Notes: generated by a model from the sequence alone, not told the origin. A stretch of DNA of 64,000 nt from Drosophila persimilis (GCF_003286085.1 NW_020825289.1:17360001-17424000); one strand, 5' to 3'; shown: positions 50,247 through 62,590, counted from the first letter of the stretch. A program made the numbers and translations.

Positions 50247-51166
50247 TTATACCCGATACTCAAAATGAGTATTGGGGTATATTAGATTTGTGGTAAAAGT
50301 GGATGTGTGTAACGTCCAGAAGGAATCGTTTCCGACCCTATAAAGTATATATATTCTTGATCAGCATCAATAGCCGAGTCGATTGAGCCCTGTCTGTCTG
50401 TCCGTCCGTCCGTAGAATCGCAGAATCGTAGAAGATGACTATATCTTCTAGAGTGCAAAATCTGAACCAGATCGTATAATTATTACAGCCAGAATCACGA
50501 AAACAATTTCACTCTTTCTCGCTCTGTCTCACTCTAACACACAGGTTTCATGGTCGGTTTTGCCAATTGCAAAATATGAGTTCAAGGATCTCAGAACCTA
50601 TAAAAGCCAGAGCAACCAAATTTGGTATCCACACTCCTGTGATATCGGACCTTGACCGTTTCATGTCCAAATTTCGCCACACCCCCTTCCGCCCCCGCAA
50701 AGGACGAAAATCTGAGGCAACCACAAATCTCAGAGACTATTAAGGCTAGAGTAACCAAATTTGGTACACACACTCCTTTAAGATGTCACTATAAAACGTA
50801 TATCTCAGAATTTCGCCCCACCTCCATCCGCCCCCACAAAAGACGAAAATCTGTTGCATCCACAATATTGCAGATTTGAGAAAACTAAAAACGCAGAATC
50901 ATAGATAATGACCATATCTATTAGATTGCTGAATCTGGATCAGATCAGATCATTTTTATAGCCAAAAGGAACAAATCAATTTGCAGTGGCTACGCAGCGC
51001 CCGACGTCACGCTCAGACTGATTTTCTGTCTCTCTCGCACGCACTCTTTGTCGTGTCGTTAAATATTAGCGGCGTCTGCCGGAGGAGAGCCATACTGACT
51101 TAGTATCGGGTATAACCGTAGAGTTGCGGTGTCCGCAGCAACTCACAACGTTCCCCCTCGTTTTTT
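50247..51166 (+). mobile_element. DINE-1-type non-autonomous Helentron
   Basis: A copy of about 920 bp of the element known in flies as DINE-1/INE-1/mini-me. The left end TTATACCCGATACTC is repeated inverted near the right end (GAGTATCGGGTATAA-like, about 51100-51114). The left hairpin GATACTCAAAATGAGTATT is intact. The conserved core with CTTGATCAGCATCAATAGCC near 50356-50375 is followed by a GTCTGTCCGTCC proto-microsatellite. The right end has the hairpin GTTGCGGTGTCCGCAGCAAC (51123-51142) and finishes in CCCCCTCG plus a T run. It sits in T-rich DNA, as expected of Helentrons, which insert between T residues without target-site duplication. It has no coding capacity, and its ends are nearly complete, suggesting a fairly young copy. 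Confidence 0.88.
50590..50867 (+). repeat. Two tandem copies of about 139 bp inside the Helentron
   Basis: Copy 1 (50590-50728) and copy 2 (50729-50867) share CTCAGA, then AACCAAATTTGGTA, then ACACTCCT, then a CCGCCCCC-AAAAGACGAAAATCTG block in the same order and spacing, at roughly 75 percent identity by eye. Confidence 0.75.
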
Positions 51167-51961
51167 ATTATTATTATTTATTTGGTATTTTTAAATACAA
51201 CAACATTTACTGCCGTTACGTTACGAAATTATAGGAGGTAATAGTAAAAGATAACTAATGAAAAAATTAACTTTTGCTGATTTTAACAGGGTATCACATC
51301 AAAGTTAATGAAATTGTATGTAAATTGGTTGTATTAGTTAACTTTCAATAAATTTCGAAATAATGATTCAAAATGACAATGTAATACTTTGTGGATAAAG
51401 TTCCAATTTAAATTAAATTAAAACTAATTGTTTTTGCGAAAAGTTGAATTGGGTTAGCGATATTGCAATTGATTGCATTCTTTGTTTTGTTGAAGTGCAA
51501 TTGCATTGCTTTTATGATTTTATGCATGATTACACAACTGATGTCCATAGCTTCTGGAGTTATACTAATTCGACATGATACGAGAACATGACACATTTTG
51601 GCCGCTTTAAAGTTGCAGCTGAATCGAATTTGGCGAAATCCATTTTGATTCAAAGCTTCGCATGCTAATCGTTGGAGGCAGGTGAATCCGGGTGGACATG
51701 AATAATTCAAATCGGATTAGTTATACGTAAATTTAATAATTCACAGGTCAGAGAGACAGAGGCAAAGGGAGAATGGAGTGGCAGACAGGACGAGTGTGTT
51801 TAAGTCGTCATTACAAATCGTTACAACACTAATAATCCGTTCAAATGACTCATTAACAATTAATTAGAGCGCCTTATAGTACAGTTTCTCGAGTGTTTGT
51901 ACAGACACGAACATAAGTAAGCAAACACTAGCACATATGCATAATGGATGTCCTGGAAAGT

Positions 51962-51994
51962 AGTGGAGTGGAGTGGAATGGAGTGGAGTGGGGT
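51962..51994. repeat. GGAGT pentanucleotide microsatellite
   Basis: About six imperfect GGAGT/GGAAT units in a row. Confidence 0.7.
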
Positions 51995-52164
51995 ACGGGA
52001 TCCCTATTTTACTGCAACCTGAAAACTGCGCGAGTGTGTGTGCGTGTCTGAGAGCGTGCGTGTGTGCCAGCCACAAAACCAATTACATTCTTGATTCGAA
52101 AGCATTTTCGCTTTGGGCCCAAATCGAGGCAAGTGCCGTAGAAGCGAGCAGAACAGTTGCAGAG

Positions 52165-52230
52165 GCACGGGCAGGGTCAGGGGCAGAGGCAGACGCTTGA
52201 GGCAGGGCCAGGGCCAGGGCCAGGGCCAGA
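52165..52230. repeat. GGGCAG/GGCCAG degenerate repeat
   Basis: The hexanucleotide GGCCAG occurs four to five times in perfect register at its end, preceded by degenerate GGGGCAGAGGCAG units. Confidence 0.75.
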
Positions 52231-55200
52231 AACTTAACCCCAAGGAAACTAAGGCAACTGTAAGTGGAGCCAAACGGAATGTAAGAGTGTCTGTGTGTTC
52301 AGAAAAGCTGGGACTCGTCCCTGATGGCACATAAAAGCATTTAATTTAAATGTTGCTCAAATGCCTTTCATGCTAATAGCTGTCACAGCTGCAGCTGCTG
52401 GTGGGGGCACTTGCTGGGGCTCCACTGTGGATCTTACAGGTTTTCAATGGTGCTCCAGTGTGGCTCCTACGGATTTTGTATGGTGCTCCATTACTGCTCT
52501 TAACCAATATCCCTTAATCCCTGCTTGTTTGTTACTTCTGCTGATCGACCTTGTGTTGATTTCCCAAGAAGTAAGATCCCCCAACAGTGGGTTGACTGTT
52601 CCACTTCTGTCGTAATATTTATCTGTATATATTCGATTAATCTAATTGATGTTCTTAGCAATTCCAAAGATTATTTTTCGAACGGTTTGGCTGGTTTCAC
52701 ATCTGTGCAGCTCTAGACTCCACGCTCATATTAACTTCTCATACTGCTGCCATTCCTCGCACTCACCACCTGATTCCCCACTGCTGTCGCCACCCTCCCT
52801 TTGTTCTCATTGCAGCTGTTAACTGCTTCTCTACTTTACTCCACCGCTGCTCGGAAGTGCGCTCCTGCATACGGGAAAACGATCTGCCAAAAAATTGTAA
52901 TTGGAAAATTCGCCCATATGGACCTAATGTGCCTGACTGGGACTAGGAATGGCACTGGGGGAATGGCGTGGAGAATCGGGAGCCGGGATTTCGGCTATTC
53001 CGATTACGGACCCCCAGGCGGCTGTTCACTGGGGACCGTCGCACCTGGGCCATAGGCAAAAGCTATTCGTAATTGTCGCCACTCTCCCTGTGGTGTGGGC
53101 TCAACTTTCGGCTCCATTGTAGCCAATTAAAGTGTTCATTTTGGCGGATTTCTCTGCTGGGTGGCACTTGGTGATTGGATACCAGCTTGTTTGCCCCATG
53201 CGATTGCTCATAATTGCTCATTAAGCCCACAAAAGAGTGAAAGCGAACCGTTGCAAGTTTAATTATGCAGAACCCTTAAACAGCCATTCATCCCGGACAG
53301 GCCACCAATCAGGATTACTTGCGAAGTTGCAATTGCTTTCGACTATTACCTCAGATGACTCTTCACAGTTGGTCTCCCTTTGCCACTTTTATGCTGAGAC
53401 TTTCATTCAGAGATTCCTTTGACTCGAAAACACTTTCGAACAAAACTTCAATTTATACTTTGCGGTCAACTGGTCCCCTTCTCTCCCGTTCGTACTCTCT
53501 ATCTCTGGAAGGGACATAAAACATAATAAAAGCAACTGCAGGAGACTGGAGGTAAAAAAAAAAAATTAATTTTCCGCAAACGAAAGCCTGGGAAATTTAT
53601 GCTCTGCTTGCATAAACAGAAACAAAAAAGGAAGGGCAAAAATAAGCAAAAAACAAGCAACAATTCAATTCATTGGCTGCACAAGATCTAGACATGGACA
53701 TAGTCCTGCTCCTTCTCGTGCTCCTGCTCCTGCTGTTGGTCCAAGTCCTAGTGCTGGTCGGGGTCTAAACGCACTGCTGACCAGAGGATAGGACAAAGTT
53801 TCTGCTACTTGCCATGCGAGAGAGGCAGCCCAGGCAAAAAACGGAGCCGAGCTGGAGCTTGAGGTAGGAGGTTGGAGGTTGGAGGTCGGAGTGGCTAAAA
53901 GCAATTCCTGCGTGCAGCAAAAGACTCTACAGCTAACCGCAAGCATTCAATTCAACTAGAAAATACAACTTTGCCGCTACTCCTTACCCTCTGTGGCTGC
54001 TCCTGCTGCGTTTTTATTAGCTCAGATACAATGCAAAAAGCCTCTGACTGCCAGGACCTGTGTATAAATAATGAATACAGAGGAAAGACACCAACAACAG
54101 CAGCACTGTGCAGCATTAACAGCCACAGAAAAATGCTAGAAAAGTAATTCTTTGCGAAGAGCAAAGAAATATGTATATATATATGTCCAAAAAAAAAAAA
54201 AAAACAAGCAACCAGGAAGCAGGAATAGCTCCTGCCTCGGGTCGGAGCTTTGCACACCCTGGGGAAACCAATCGAGGACATCACTTTAAGTAACTTGTTC
54301 CATGGTAGGGAACTGATTTTCAAATTTGGGCAGAAAACTACCAAATACAGCAAGTGTTTTCTCCTCCACCAACTTTTCGGTCTATTATATATGGAAACAC
54401 TTAAAAATACAGGAATCCTAGAGACCTCGGCGATATAGGTACAATATACCATTTCTGTATTTAATTACAGGGTATGTAGATGAAAAAACCAACGCGTTTA
54501 AAGTTTCGCAAGCAATTGGAGCACAGCGCAAAAGTTTTTACTGCGCGGTCTGTCAGTGGGTTAAGTGCAGAATTCCACCAACACATACACGTGGACTGAC
54601 TCACAGACACACCAACACACACACACATACACATACACATAGTTACGGAGCAAATTCGATGCATTGGAATCATCATTAATCAGGCACCGGAAAGGAAATG
54701 CGAGTGCGAAAGAGTTCTAAAACTCCGTCCTCTTTGGCATTCATCAGCCCTCACTTCATTGGAGTCCGAATATTCCTGAATATATATTCTGCGGTTTACA
54801 CAAGTTGAATTGCAAATTCTGCCAAAGATTTCAATAAAATTGCATTGGTAATTTCAATTTCAAATTTCAACTTTTAACTATTACAAATTTGTCCAAGCCT
54901 GAATTGTACGAGAGAAATGAAAATAACAGAACCCAATGTTTCCCCACCTCTCCCAAAATATGTATACTTTAAAGTACAACTAAATCCTGACCATTAATTA
55001 ATTCCATTCACAGGAAACTGCCATGTCGCGCCGTCACTCCGGTGTGACCTTGCCAGGCGGCCGTCGGCCATCCTTGCATCGTGCCGTGTGTGTCCTTGTG
55101 CCCGACAACGAGTTATCGCCCGCTCCGCTCCTGCGCACTCACACACTCAAGCAAATCCTTCGCATGTGCACGTGTGTGTGTGAGGAGCAATTTATTTTGC

Positions 55201-55317
55201 GCTCTGCTGCTTGACGACGAGGACTACGTTCTCTCCTCCTGATGTAATTAGCGAAGTTTACTTTTGTATATTTTTATAATGCTAAAATATTACTCTTACT
55301 TTTCCATGCCATTTCAG

Positions 55318-55400
55318 AGGGTATCATGGCTTTGAGCAGATGTTTGCCGCGGACAAGGCTCCAGGTTTCCAGAGATTGAAGTATTTGCGATTCATATCTA
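55318..55400 (+). other. Exon-like segment after a strong acceptor
   Basis: TTACTTTTCCATGCCATTTCAG with a CTAAAAT branch-like site precedes a frame reading GYHGFEQMFAADKAPGFQRL. The frame closes soon after, and a neighbouring frame then looks coding up to a TAA near 55550. No upstream exon or matching donor was established. It may be a gene relic or chance. Confidence 0.2.
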
Positions 55401-56140
55401 TTTGTGCTTGCTAATAGCTCGGATGGATTATATCAAACCTCGATCACTATATATTTTAGAAATGTATGGAAGCTGCAATGGATCTGAAAGTGTATCCAAG
55501 GAACTGGTGTCCAAAATGAGATTTTTGATGTTACAAATTGAGAGGGCTTAAAGTTCTTACTTTCGATTTGCGTTTGATTAACGCTTACGCTTCCCACTTG
55601 GAGTTATCGCACCGAAGCCGCCCCACCAGCCCCCACGGCTAGATAAATATGCATGCGGCCAGGGCCTGGACCCACGAGTATCTGTCCCCGGCAGTGAGTG
55701 GAAAATTGTATGTCAATTGAATGGCCAGAAATCACTGTTTAAATTTGCATGCATTTGCAAAGGCAATCGAGCCAAAGGACAAACGGAAGCAGGTCAACGG
55801 GATAACAACGATAGGGAGTCGAGTCGAGTCCCCTTAGAAGCGGCACCACCAACGGCACCGGGATCGGTACCGGTAAAGGAAACGGCAATGGTTAACGCGC
55901 AGTTGCTGTAGTTGCTGCATGCATAAAACATAAGGATAACGAACGGGGCACCCATACACCCATACACACCTACCCACATCCACACAGATACAGTTCCAGA
56001 TAGAGACACTGGCAGGTTGCAGGACCCTGCCAGAGGCGTTTTATAATTAAAATTGCATTCAAATGCAAATGCAAATCTGAATCCGAATGCGAATGCGAAT
56101 GGGAATGCGAAGGTAAGCTACAAAAGCATAAGGAACACGC

Positions 56141-56375
56141 TCACAGATTAGACAGCTTCCTCGATCCTGGGCCCTTGTTAACGGCTTGGACGGCCTGCTC
56201 GTACTCATTCATGAATAAGCGGCGGACTGATCTCTCGGCCGGACCAGGGCTCGTACCAATCCTATTAGCTTTCGGCCCGTCCTGAATGAGCTCTGTTGCA
56301 ATACAAACACATTAAGACGAAAGGATTTACACGGACTTTGCCCAATTTACTGCTACGACGTTCTGGATGAATTTC
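56141..56375 (-). CDS. 3' part of an unrecognised small gene, two exons seen
   Basis: The terminal exon 56292-56141 follows a good acceptor (GTATTGCAACAG) and encodes about 50 residues ending NKGPGSRKLSNL then TGA. Its body (AERSVRRLFMNEYEQAVQAV) uses preferred fly codons (CGC, GAG, TAC, CAG, GCC, AAG, CTG). Fifty-eight bases upstream a GTAAAT donor ends a short segment (56375-56351, EIHPERRS) in matching phase 1, and that segment itself follows a CTAAC branch site and TTGTGCAG acceptor. The 58-bp intron is typical for flies. A 25-nt exon is unusual and the 5' coding part is not found. The product is basic and helical, function unknown. It could be a live gene or a decaying one. Confidence 0.35.
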
Positions 56376-56399
56376 CTGCACAACCCAAACACGTTAGCC

Positions 56400-59300
56400 C
56401 GAGTACGGGTACCCGAGCAGACTTGTATGGGTGGATCGACCTAAACGCATCCTGTGTGTGCCCTCAGCCTACCTCATTCCACCTGCAGGCTGCATCTCCT
56501 ATTGTGCTTATGAATTATCGTTTCCTTTTGGTCAGGTTCTGGTCCTTGGAACGCTTGCAATTCAGCCCGTTTCGCTCAAACGTTCCTAACGTTCTTCGTG
56601 TGCATAAGTATCTACAGTGAACTCTGGCAGCAGAATGCAAAGAACACCGTATGCCCAACCTTTGCTCAATGGCATTTTCACCGTTTTGAGACGGCACTGT
56701 ATTTCTGCATATGAAATTTCTTACGCTGGCATCAGGAACTCGCTTCGTCGCTCACCTTTTCCATTCTTATTTTTTATTGCGAGAAAATCCATGGTTAAGC
56801 CGGCTATGCAAAGTATTTCGACAAATTCATTGATGCCGAGCATACACATATTCTTTCGAGTTCATTGCATTTTTGCACCTTTCCGGCTTTTCGTCTTTCC
56901 GTCCTTCCGTCTGTACCGCTTTCCAACTCGTGTCGCAGCCAGCGGGAGAGATAGATCAACATGTTAACTCTTTGCCAACGCATGCCCCTAGCTTAATGCA
57001 CACGTGTCCTCCGGTTCAGGGCGTGGCTCAACAGGTAGGAATTGTTGCAGACGCTGCCCGCTGCCCGCAGGTCGTGTGTCGTGTGTCGCTTGGAGAAAGG
57101 CACGCGCACCGCTTCCACCGTTTCCTGAACCATCCTGAGCTAAGGGCAATGCCACATGCGAGCCCTGACAATGTGCCACACGTGCGATGGCTGGAGAGCA
57201 GAGCGGCTCTAATTGAAATGCACCGCGAATGGTCCACAAAATATGTGTGTATGGGATGGGGGCTAACCAAGTGCAAAATGAACTTTTCAGCTGCTTGCCA
57301 CAAATTGTAGCTGTTGGTAGGAGGTGACGCAACTGCTACTTACAATGCACAAATCATAATACGATTAGAATTGACAAATCCAATTTCGATGACACTCTCA
57401 TGGCACAACATTAATGAAGTGCAAATATTTTGCTTCGCTCCCGCAGTCCTCGCTCTCCTCGTCTCTGGCCTGGTGTGGCACGTGGCTGGCGTTTCAATAT
57501 TTGCTGCATGCAAATTTGCAGCCAACTCAATCGAGTGCAACAAATCGCAGCTCAACTGCATATCATACTTTGCATATTAATGCCAACGGCAGACCCAGTT
57601 CCCAGATCCCAGATCCCAGCGACTCGCGACCAGGTCCAGGCCACCATTGAGCGTGAGCGACCGCCAAGGGCAAATGAAAGCGTGAGAGATGGAGCGGAAC
57701 GGAGCGGGAAAGGGAAAGGGGAAGGGAGACCAGCGACAAAGGCAAAGCGCTTCAATTCCAGAGTGCAAATGCTGCAAATGAAAGAAAGAAAATTATTTGT
57801 TTTCCCTCATTGAGAATCGCGTAGAATCCGAGAAGGAAAAACTGAGAATGCAGAATAAATGTAAATGAAATTGTGCAGGGAATTGAAATGGTAATGGCAG
57901 GACGAATGGTCGTGATGGCAAACTGATTGGCGCAGATTCAAGGAGCGGCACTGCTTTATAAGGATTATTTTCCATACTGCTTTGACAATACACTTAGAAA
58001 ATATGTAATGCCTTGATAAGTACTGCTTCCTCTCTACGCACTAGGGATTAGATTGCATTCCTCCTCACTTATATACTCGTAAGCAGTTCACATTTTCAAA
58101 TTATTTACTGCTTGCTTTATAAAATAATTACAATTTTGACTGCCTTCCTGGCCACACAGCCACTTTCCCCATAAATCTTCACTGATCTTAACTCTCTTTT
58201 GTGACCCGACGAGTGGTAGCTGGAAACGAGCTCCACTTTCTACGCGGGTTACTCAAAAATGATGTCAACCATATTTCGGAGATTCCTTGGACTTCCTTTT
58301 TTGAGCATTCGCCGTTAACAAGTGCACTCAAATTGAGTGCCTCTCGGCCAACCCGGCTACTCTTTTATGTTTTGACACATTATTTTCACGTTGGCCTTCC
58401 TCTTCTATAGGGATGCGACGATGACGATCCACCGCCAGTGTCATGCAGCTGGCAAGGTTGAAAGGCGCATTTAAGACCCATTACCATTAGACGATAGGAC
58501 ACTTTGTCCTGCTCGAAATCTGCCATAAGCCACGCTGGTCCGCCCAGCATCCTTTGGCCAGGACATTTGCATGATTTTTGCACGAGTAATAAACGTGGTG
58601 GAGGCGAAAATATGGAAAAAGGAATGAGAATGGCCAGGAAGAAGTGCCACGGAAGGGCAATGCCAATACTTAATGTGAGTCACGTAGCATGGACACTTTG
58701 CGTCCATTGACATGACCAGTACCCTGTTCCCTTGCCTTCTCAGAGACTTTTTGGTAGGAGGAGCCCGAGTCGGAGCAGTCATCGACAAACTGCAGGAGTA
58801 GTGTCCGTGTCCGTGTCCGTGTCCGTGTCCGTGCATACTCACACAGTGGTTCTGTTGGATCAGTTAGTTGGCATGCAAAATGCTTTATCCTTGGCACTTG
58901 CCGTCATCCACTGAACCTTTCGACTTGCACTTTGTCATTGATTTGGCTTTCACTTTGCTCCAGTCGCTGACTCACACTTAGTAGAAATAAAAGCAACAAA
59001 ACGAGCAGGACGCAGGCAGCAGGCAGCAGGAAATGGAATATTAAAGTGGCATAAACATGGTTATCATTCGACTCGCTGTCTCTACTCCCTCCTTTCGTAG
59101 TCCGTGTAATTCGATAAGCTTGACTAAAAAATGGCCATGGCTCAAATGAGTCGTCGATACACTTTTAATAGTTTTTACTCCAGCCCCTGGAGGAACAACT
59201 TCATCCAACTTTTCGTCCCAAACTTTTGCGCTCCGATAAACAACAACTAATGGCTGGGGGGGGTAGGGGAATGTATAGTTCAGAGGCAAAGCAAAGTGTC

Positions 59301-60700
59301 GACAGCTTGATGCGGCATATAGACAGACCCACACTGAACACAGAGAACCCCAACTTTGGACGGCTCGAATGCATTGTATACAAATGCAGTTTCAATTGGC
59401 TCCGGCTCCACTGCGGGGGGTGCTGGTCCAAGTTTTGCTTTTCAATTTTGAACTTGAACAAAAGCACACACAGATATGGGAAAAGGGAAGTAAAAGGCCA
59501 ATGTGCAAAAGTTTCGAATGGCACAAAAGAAAATCTTGCCAAAGTTCTGCAGGGTCCTCACTGCTCCTCTCTCTCTTCGGGGTATTATTAGAAACTGCAT
59601 TAGATTTCATTTGGGAAAAGCTCTTGCATAAACAATTGCCACCTGCAAAGCGGAAATGCAATCAAATCAACATTCCAGCCTGAAAAAACTGGGACAACTG
59701 CTTGCCAATCAAGTGGTTCACACTGCTTGAATAAGTTCGTTTGTCAACTGCTTGCTTATCATCCAAACAAAAAAAAAAAACGAGAAATTTGTCGCCGTTT
59801 CCGGGCACCGGCACTCCACCAAAAGTTTGCAATCAAAAAACTTTCCCGTAAACCCAAATTTGCCGGGTCAAGAAGGATTACCTTACCATCACATAGACTA
59901 CCATGTTATTTTATCCCATGCAGCATCCCGTCCTTTCCTAATCCTTTTAATTTTGAACTTTAACTATCTTTGGGGAAAAAAGAAGCCCGAGTAGAACCAA
60001 ACATGGAACGCACTCGGCGCAAAGTTTTTTAATAACAAACCCCGTAGCATGGGCTGCTAGGGCAGGAAGATCCATCGCAGTTAGAGTTAGGGGAATGAAT
60101 TCCGCTCTAAACTGCACGTACTCGCATAGGGCTTCTCTTCAGCCTGGCTGGTCATGGTCATGGAGCCTTTTTGACTTTTGCTGTCCAAAAAGCCGAAAAC
60201 TTTTAGCAGCAAACTGTGCCTGAGGCAGCCCCATCTTGGGAGAGATCCAGGCAGCCAGGGCAATGCAAATACAAGTTATAATAATTTCTTTTCAATTTCC
60301 AACGAAAAGTAAGCACTCAAGGAGATGACAGTCGGGGGTGGATGGCAGAAGGCCGCAGGTTCGTGGAGAAATGAGATGCATTTCGGATGAAGGAGATTTT
60401 GGGAGGGGTGGGGGTATTTGTCATTGGGTCTCATCGCTTCTGTGATTGTGCCGAAATTTGCATAATTCCAAGTAAACAAGCAATTCCAAGCGGCATTGCG
60501 CAAACGGAGGAGATTAATAACTCTTTGTATTACAAAATTGATATCATTTGCTCCTTCGCGGCCAATTCTAATAGAAACGAAGTATCTTCCCAAAGCAGAA
60601 AGAGGACCCGTGCTAAAATGAATATGATAAAAATTCCATACAAATGAGAAGGAGGTACGGAATAAATGCCACAGACCATCTAAGAGAACTCTAGCAAATG
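56400..60700. other. Non-coding interval
   Basis: No gene is supported. A minus frame at 56515-56697 has good codons at its 3' end (LNCKRSKDQNL) and might belong with the 56141-56375 segment. A (GTGTCC)n tract lies at 58801-58833. Confidence 0.45.
58801..58833. repeat. GTGTCC hexanucleotide microsatellite
   Basis: Five and a half perfect copies. Confidence 0.9.
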
Positions 60701-60706
60701 TTGGAA

Positions 60707-60724
60707 TTTATTTTTTAATTTATT
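60707..60724 (-). terminator. Paired poly(A) signals
   Basis: Two AATAAA hexamers on the minus strand, about 100 bases after the stop of the 60823-61053 gene. Confidence 0.5.
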
Positions 60725-60822
60725 GGTTCATTATTAAGAACTGTACTTCCGATATCGCATTGGAACATCGCTGGAGCAGGAAAGCAAAGAATAAAAGTAG
60801 CGAACTTTTTGGCACCAACAAA

Positions 60823-61053
60823 TCAGGCTTCACTCCCCGGACAAGTGTCCTTGGGTTTCTTCGTGCGAGTCGCGTTGCAAGTTTTCTGAAAATACATATT
60901 TGCACCGGAAACTGCAACAAAAGTTAGAGCGTGATAAATGCATTATTATGGCCTCACCTCATGGCAGTAATTAGTGTGATATCGCAGGAGAACAGAAGGA
61001 GGTTCATTCAGGAGTCTAGCAGGACCCTCTTGCTTCCGTTGCGCGTTTGACAT
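60823..61053 (-). CDS. Small two-exon gene, 52-residue cysteine-containing protein
   Basis: Exon 1 (61053-60958) encodes 32 residues, MSNAQRKQEGPARLL to NYCHE, and ends at the donor GAG/GTGAGG. A 72-bp intron ends in GTATTTTCAG. Exon 2 (60885-60823) adds KTCNATRTKKPKDTCPGSEA and a TGA, joined in phase 0. Exon 2 codons are those preferred in Drosophila (AAG, CCC, GAC, GCC, TGC, AAC). An earlier acceptor (TTGTTGCAG, 60914) would give a 95-residue product, but its frame is full of rare AGA/CGA/AGG codons, so I prefer the shorter form. Two AATAAA signals follow at 60719-60724 and 60707-60712. The protein is small, basic and has three cysteines, with no signal peptide. The family is not recognised. 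Both exons are too short for ordinary ORF searches. Confidence 0.5.
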
Positions 61054-61280
61054 TATTTTAGCGCTGACTCGTAACTACAATGAAATTATGACGGCCAACA
61101 AAAACACACAGTTTTAACTTGGAATATCCCCAACCAATAACCATCTAGTATTTTGGTGCTAGTTGAAAGGACGTGCTACGGGCGACAAAGCAGATCTCCG
61201 GATACACAGCAGTACAATAGATACAGATACAGGCCAGGCTCAGCGGATAGCAATCTTCTCCCACCGTCGAACGGCTATAG

Positions 61281-61584
61281 TCGTTGGACCATAGTACATT
61301 CAAAGAGGTATCGCCATTTGAAATCAAACAAGAAATCGATCGCGTTGCGAGGGCGAAGTGGAAAGTGGAACCCTTTTGGTTAGGACCAGGAGATTGGGGA
61401 GGCGCAGAAACTACTAGCGGCAACTTTTAACGGCATTCCCATCAGCGTAAGCGAACACAGAAGCCTCAATTTCTCCAAGGGAGTAATCTTCGCCAAGGGA
61501 TCTCGCCGCGTAGGAGTGGGAGTCATGTTTGAACTGAGGTCACACAACGACGTGGGAGTCCAAGCAATCACAGCTTCAAAGTAA
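61281..61584 (+). mobile_element. Dead non-LTR retrotransposon fragment (ORF1, Jockey/I-type)
   Basis: Two adjoining coding blocks in different frames resemble the RNA-binding region of fly LINE ORF1 (gag-like) proteins. The first, about 61299-61365, contains FKEVSPFEIKQEIDRVA. The second, about 61384-61584, contains FNGIPISVSEHRSLNFSKGV and ends at TAA. The HxxLNxSKGVI pattern is the most diagnostic element. A frameshift between the blocks shows that it is defective. No reverse transcriptase, poly(A) tail or target-site duplication is seen, so only a short internal piece remains. The clade is uncertain. Confidence 0.6.
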
Positions 61585-62590
61585 TGGAATATACAATTCC
61601 CGCAGGAAAGCCATGGGCTAACTTTTGCACCATAATATTGCTAAAACAATACACATTTGCTGTAGCCACTTTCCAGCTTTACATTTATTCCAGCAACCAA
61701 TCACTAAGTGTTTCAATGAAATCTGTACGTACGAGTAAAACAAAAAGCAAAATGAAAATAGTAATGAGCAGCCTACAATGGACTTGAATAAATGTCTATA
61801 TTGAGTAACCAGAAACATCTCCTCATAAATTTCACATTCGATCTTCAACCGTGACCTCTCGGCGATAATATTTCGTTCAGTCAACAAATTTTAAATAGTC
61901 AAAACTGGAAAATCCTTCTGGTCTAATTTGGCTGGCAGTAGATGATTATTTTATAGACGACAAGCTCAAAATCCCAATGCAATTTCAGTTCTTTGGCTTT
62001 GAGCTCCCGTGAGGACGACTTGGCAACTTTTAATGGCCTCACTAATACATTTAAGACTGCACAAACACACGCACACAGAAGGTGGAGTGAGAGAGGGGAT
62101 TTCCGGTACTGTATACAAATAATTACATGGCAAAATATTTACATTTTGGTTTTGGCTCAGGAATATGCAGAAAATAGGCCAGACTACGACTCCCGAACGG
62201 TGGATAGGTGGATGGGTAAGAGTGGTGCGGAGCGGAGCGGAGCGGTGCAGAGCGATGCTGGTTGTGCTGGGGCAGCAACTTTTTGGCCACTTCATATTTC
62301 ATAAAAACATGCATTATGACTATTTTATGAAGCACGCGCCGAGAACTTTGGCATCCAGGATGCAGGACCAGCCACAGACCAGAGCACAACAGACCCAGAC
62401 CCAGTCCCGGACCCGGACCCGGACTCGACTCGTTTCTCCTGTGTGCGTTACCCGTTTACGGGGATAGCTATTTATATAAGTTGCTATAGGCACAGCTGTG
62501 CATTCGAGTGTGTGTGTGTGTGTGTGATGCCTCTTGTTGGTCCCATAAAGTCCCATAAACCGACATCGTTGTCCCAGGCCTATCTGCTTT
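61585..62590. other. Non-coding interval
   Basis: Nothing firmly supported. A minus frame near 61800-61887 (LTERNIIAERSRLKIEC) reads like protein for about 30 codons and may be another relic, but has no boundary signals. A GGAGC-type repeat is at 62226-62246. Confidence 0.4.

Larger units (their letters stand above)
51167..55310. other. Non-coding interval with several simple repeats
   Basis: It holds a GGAGT-type pentanucleotide tract (51962-51994), a GGCCAG/GGGCAG tract (52165-52230), a GGTTGGA tract (53868-53890) and CA repeats near 54610-54640. A 100-codon minus frame (51408-51710) is Cys-rich, but an alternative frame looks as good, so it is not called. Confidence 0.5.

Noticed and set aside
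51408-51710. 100-codon Cys-containing minus ORF (SCPPGFTCLQRLACEALN)
   Set aside because: An overlapping frame looks equally protein-like, there is no ATG in good position, and no splice evidence was found.
58343-58353. GGTTGGCCGAG (minus), like a tRNA-Leu/Ser A-box
   Set aside because: No B-box follows and the cloverleaf cannot be formed.
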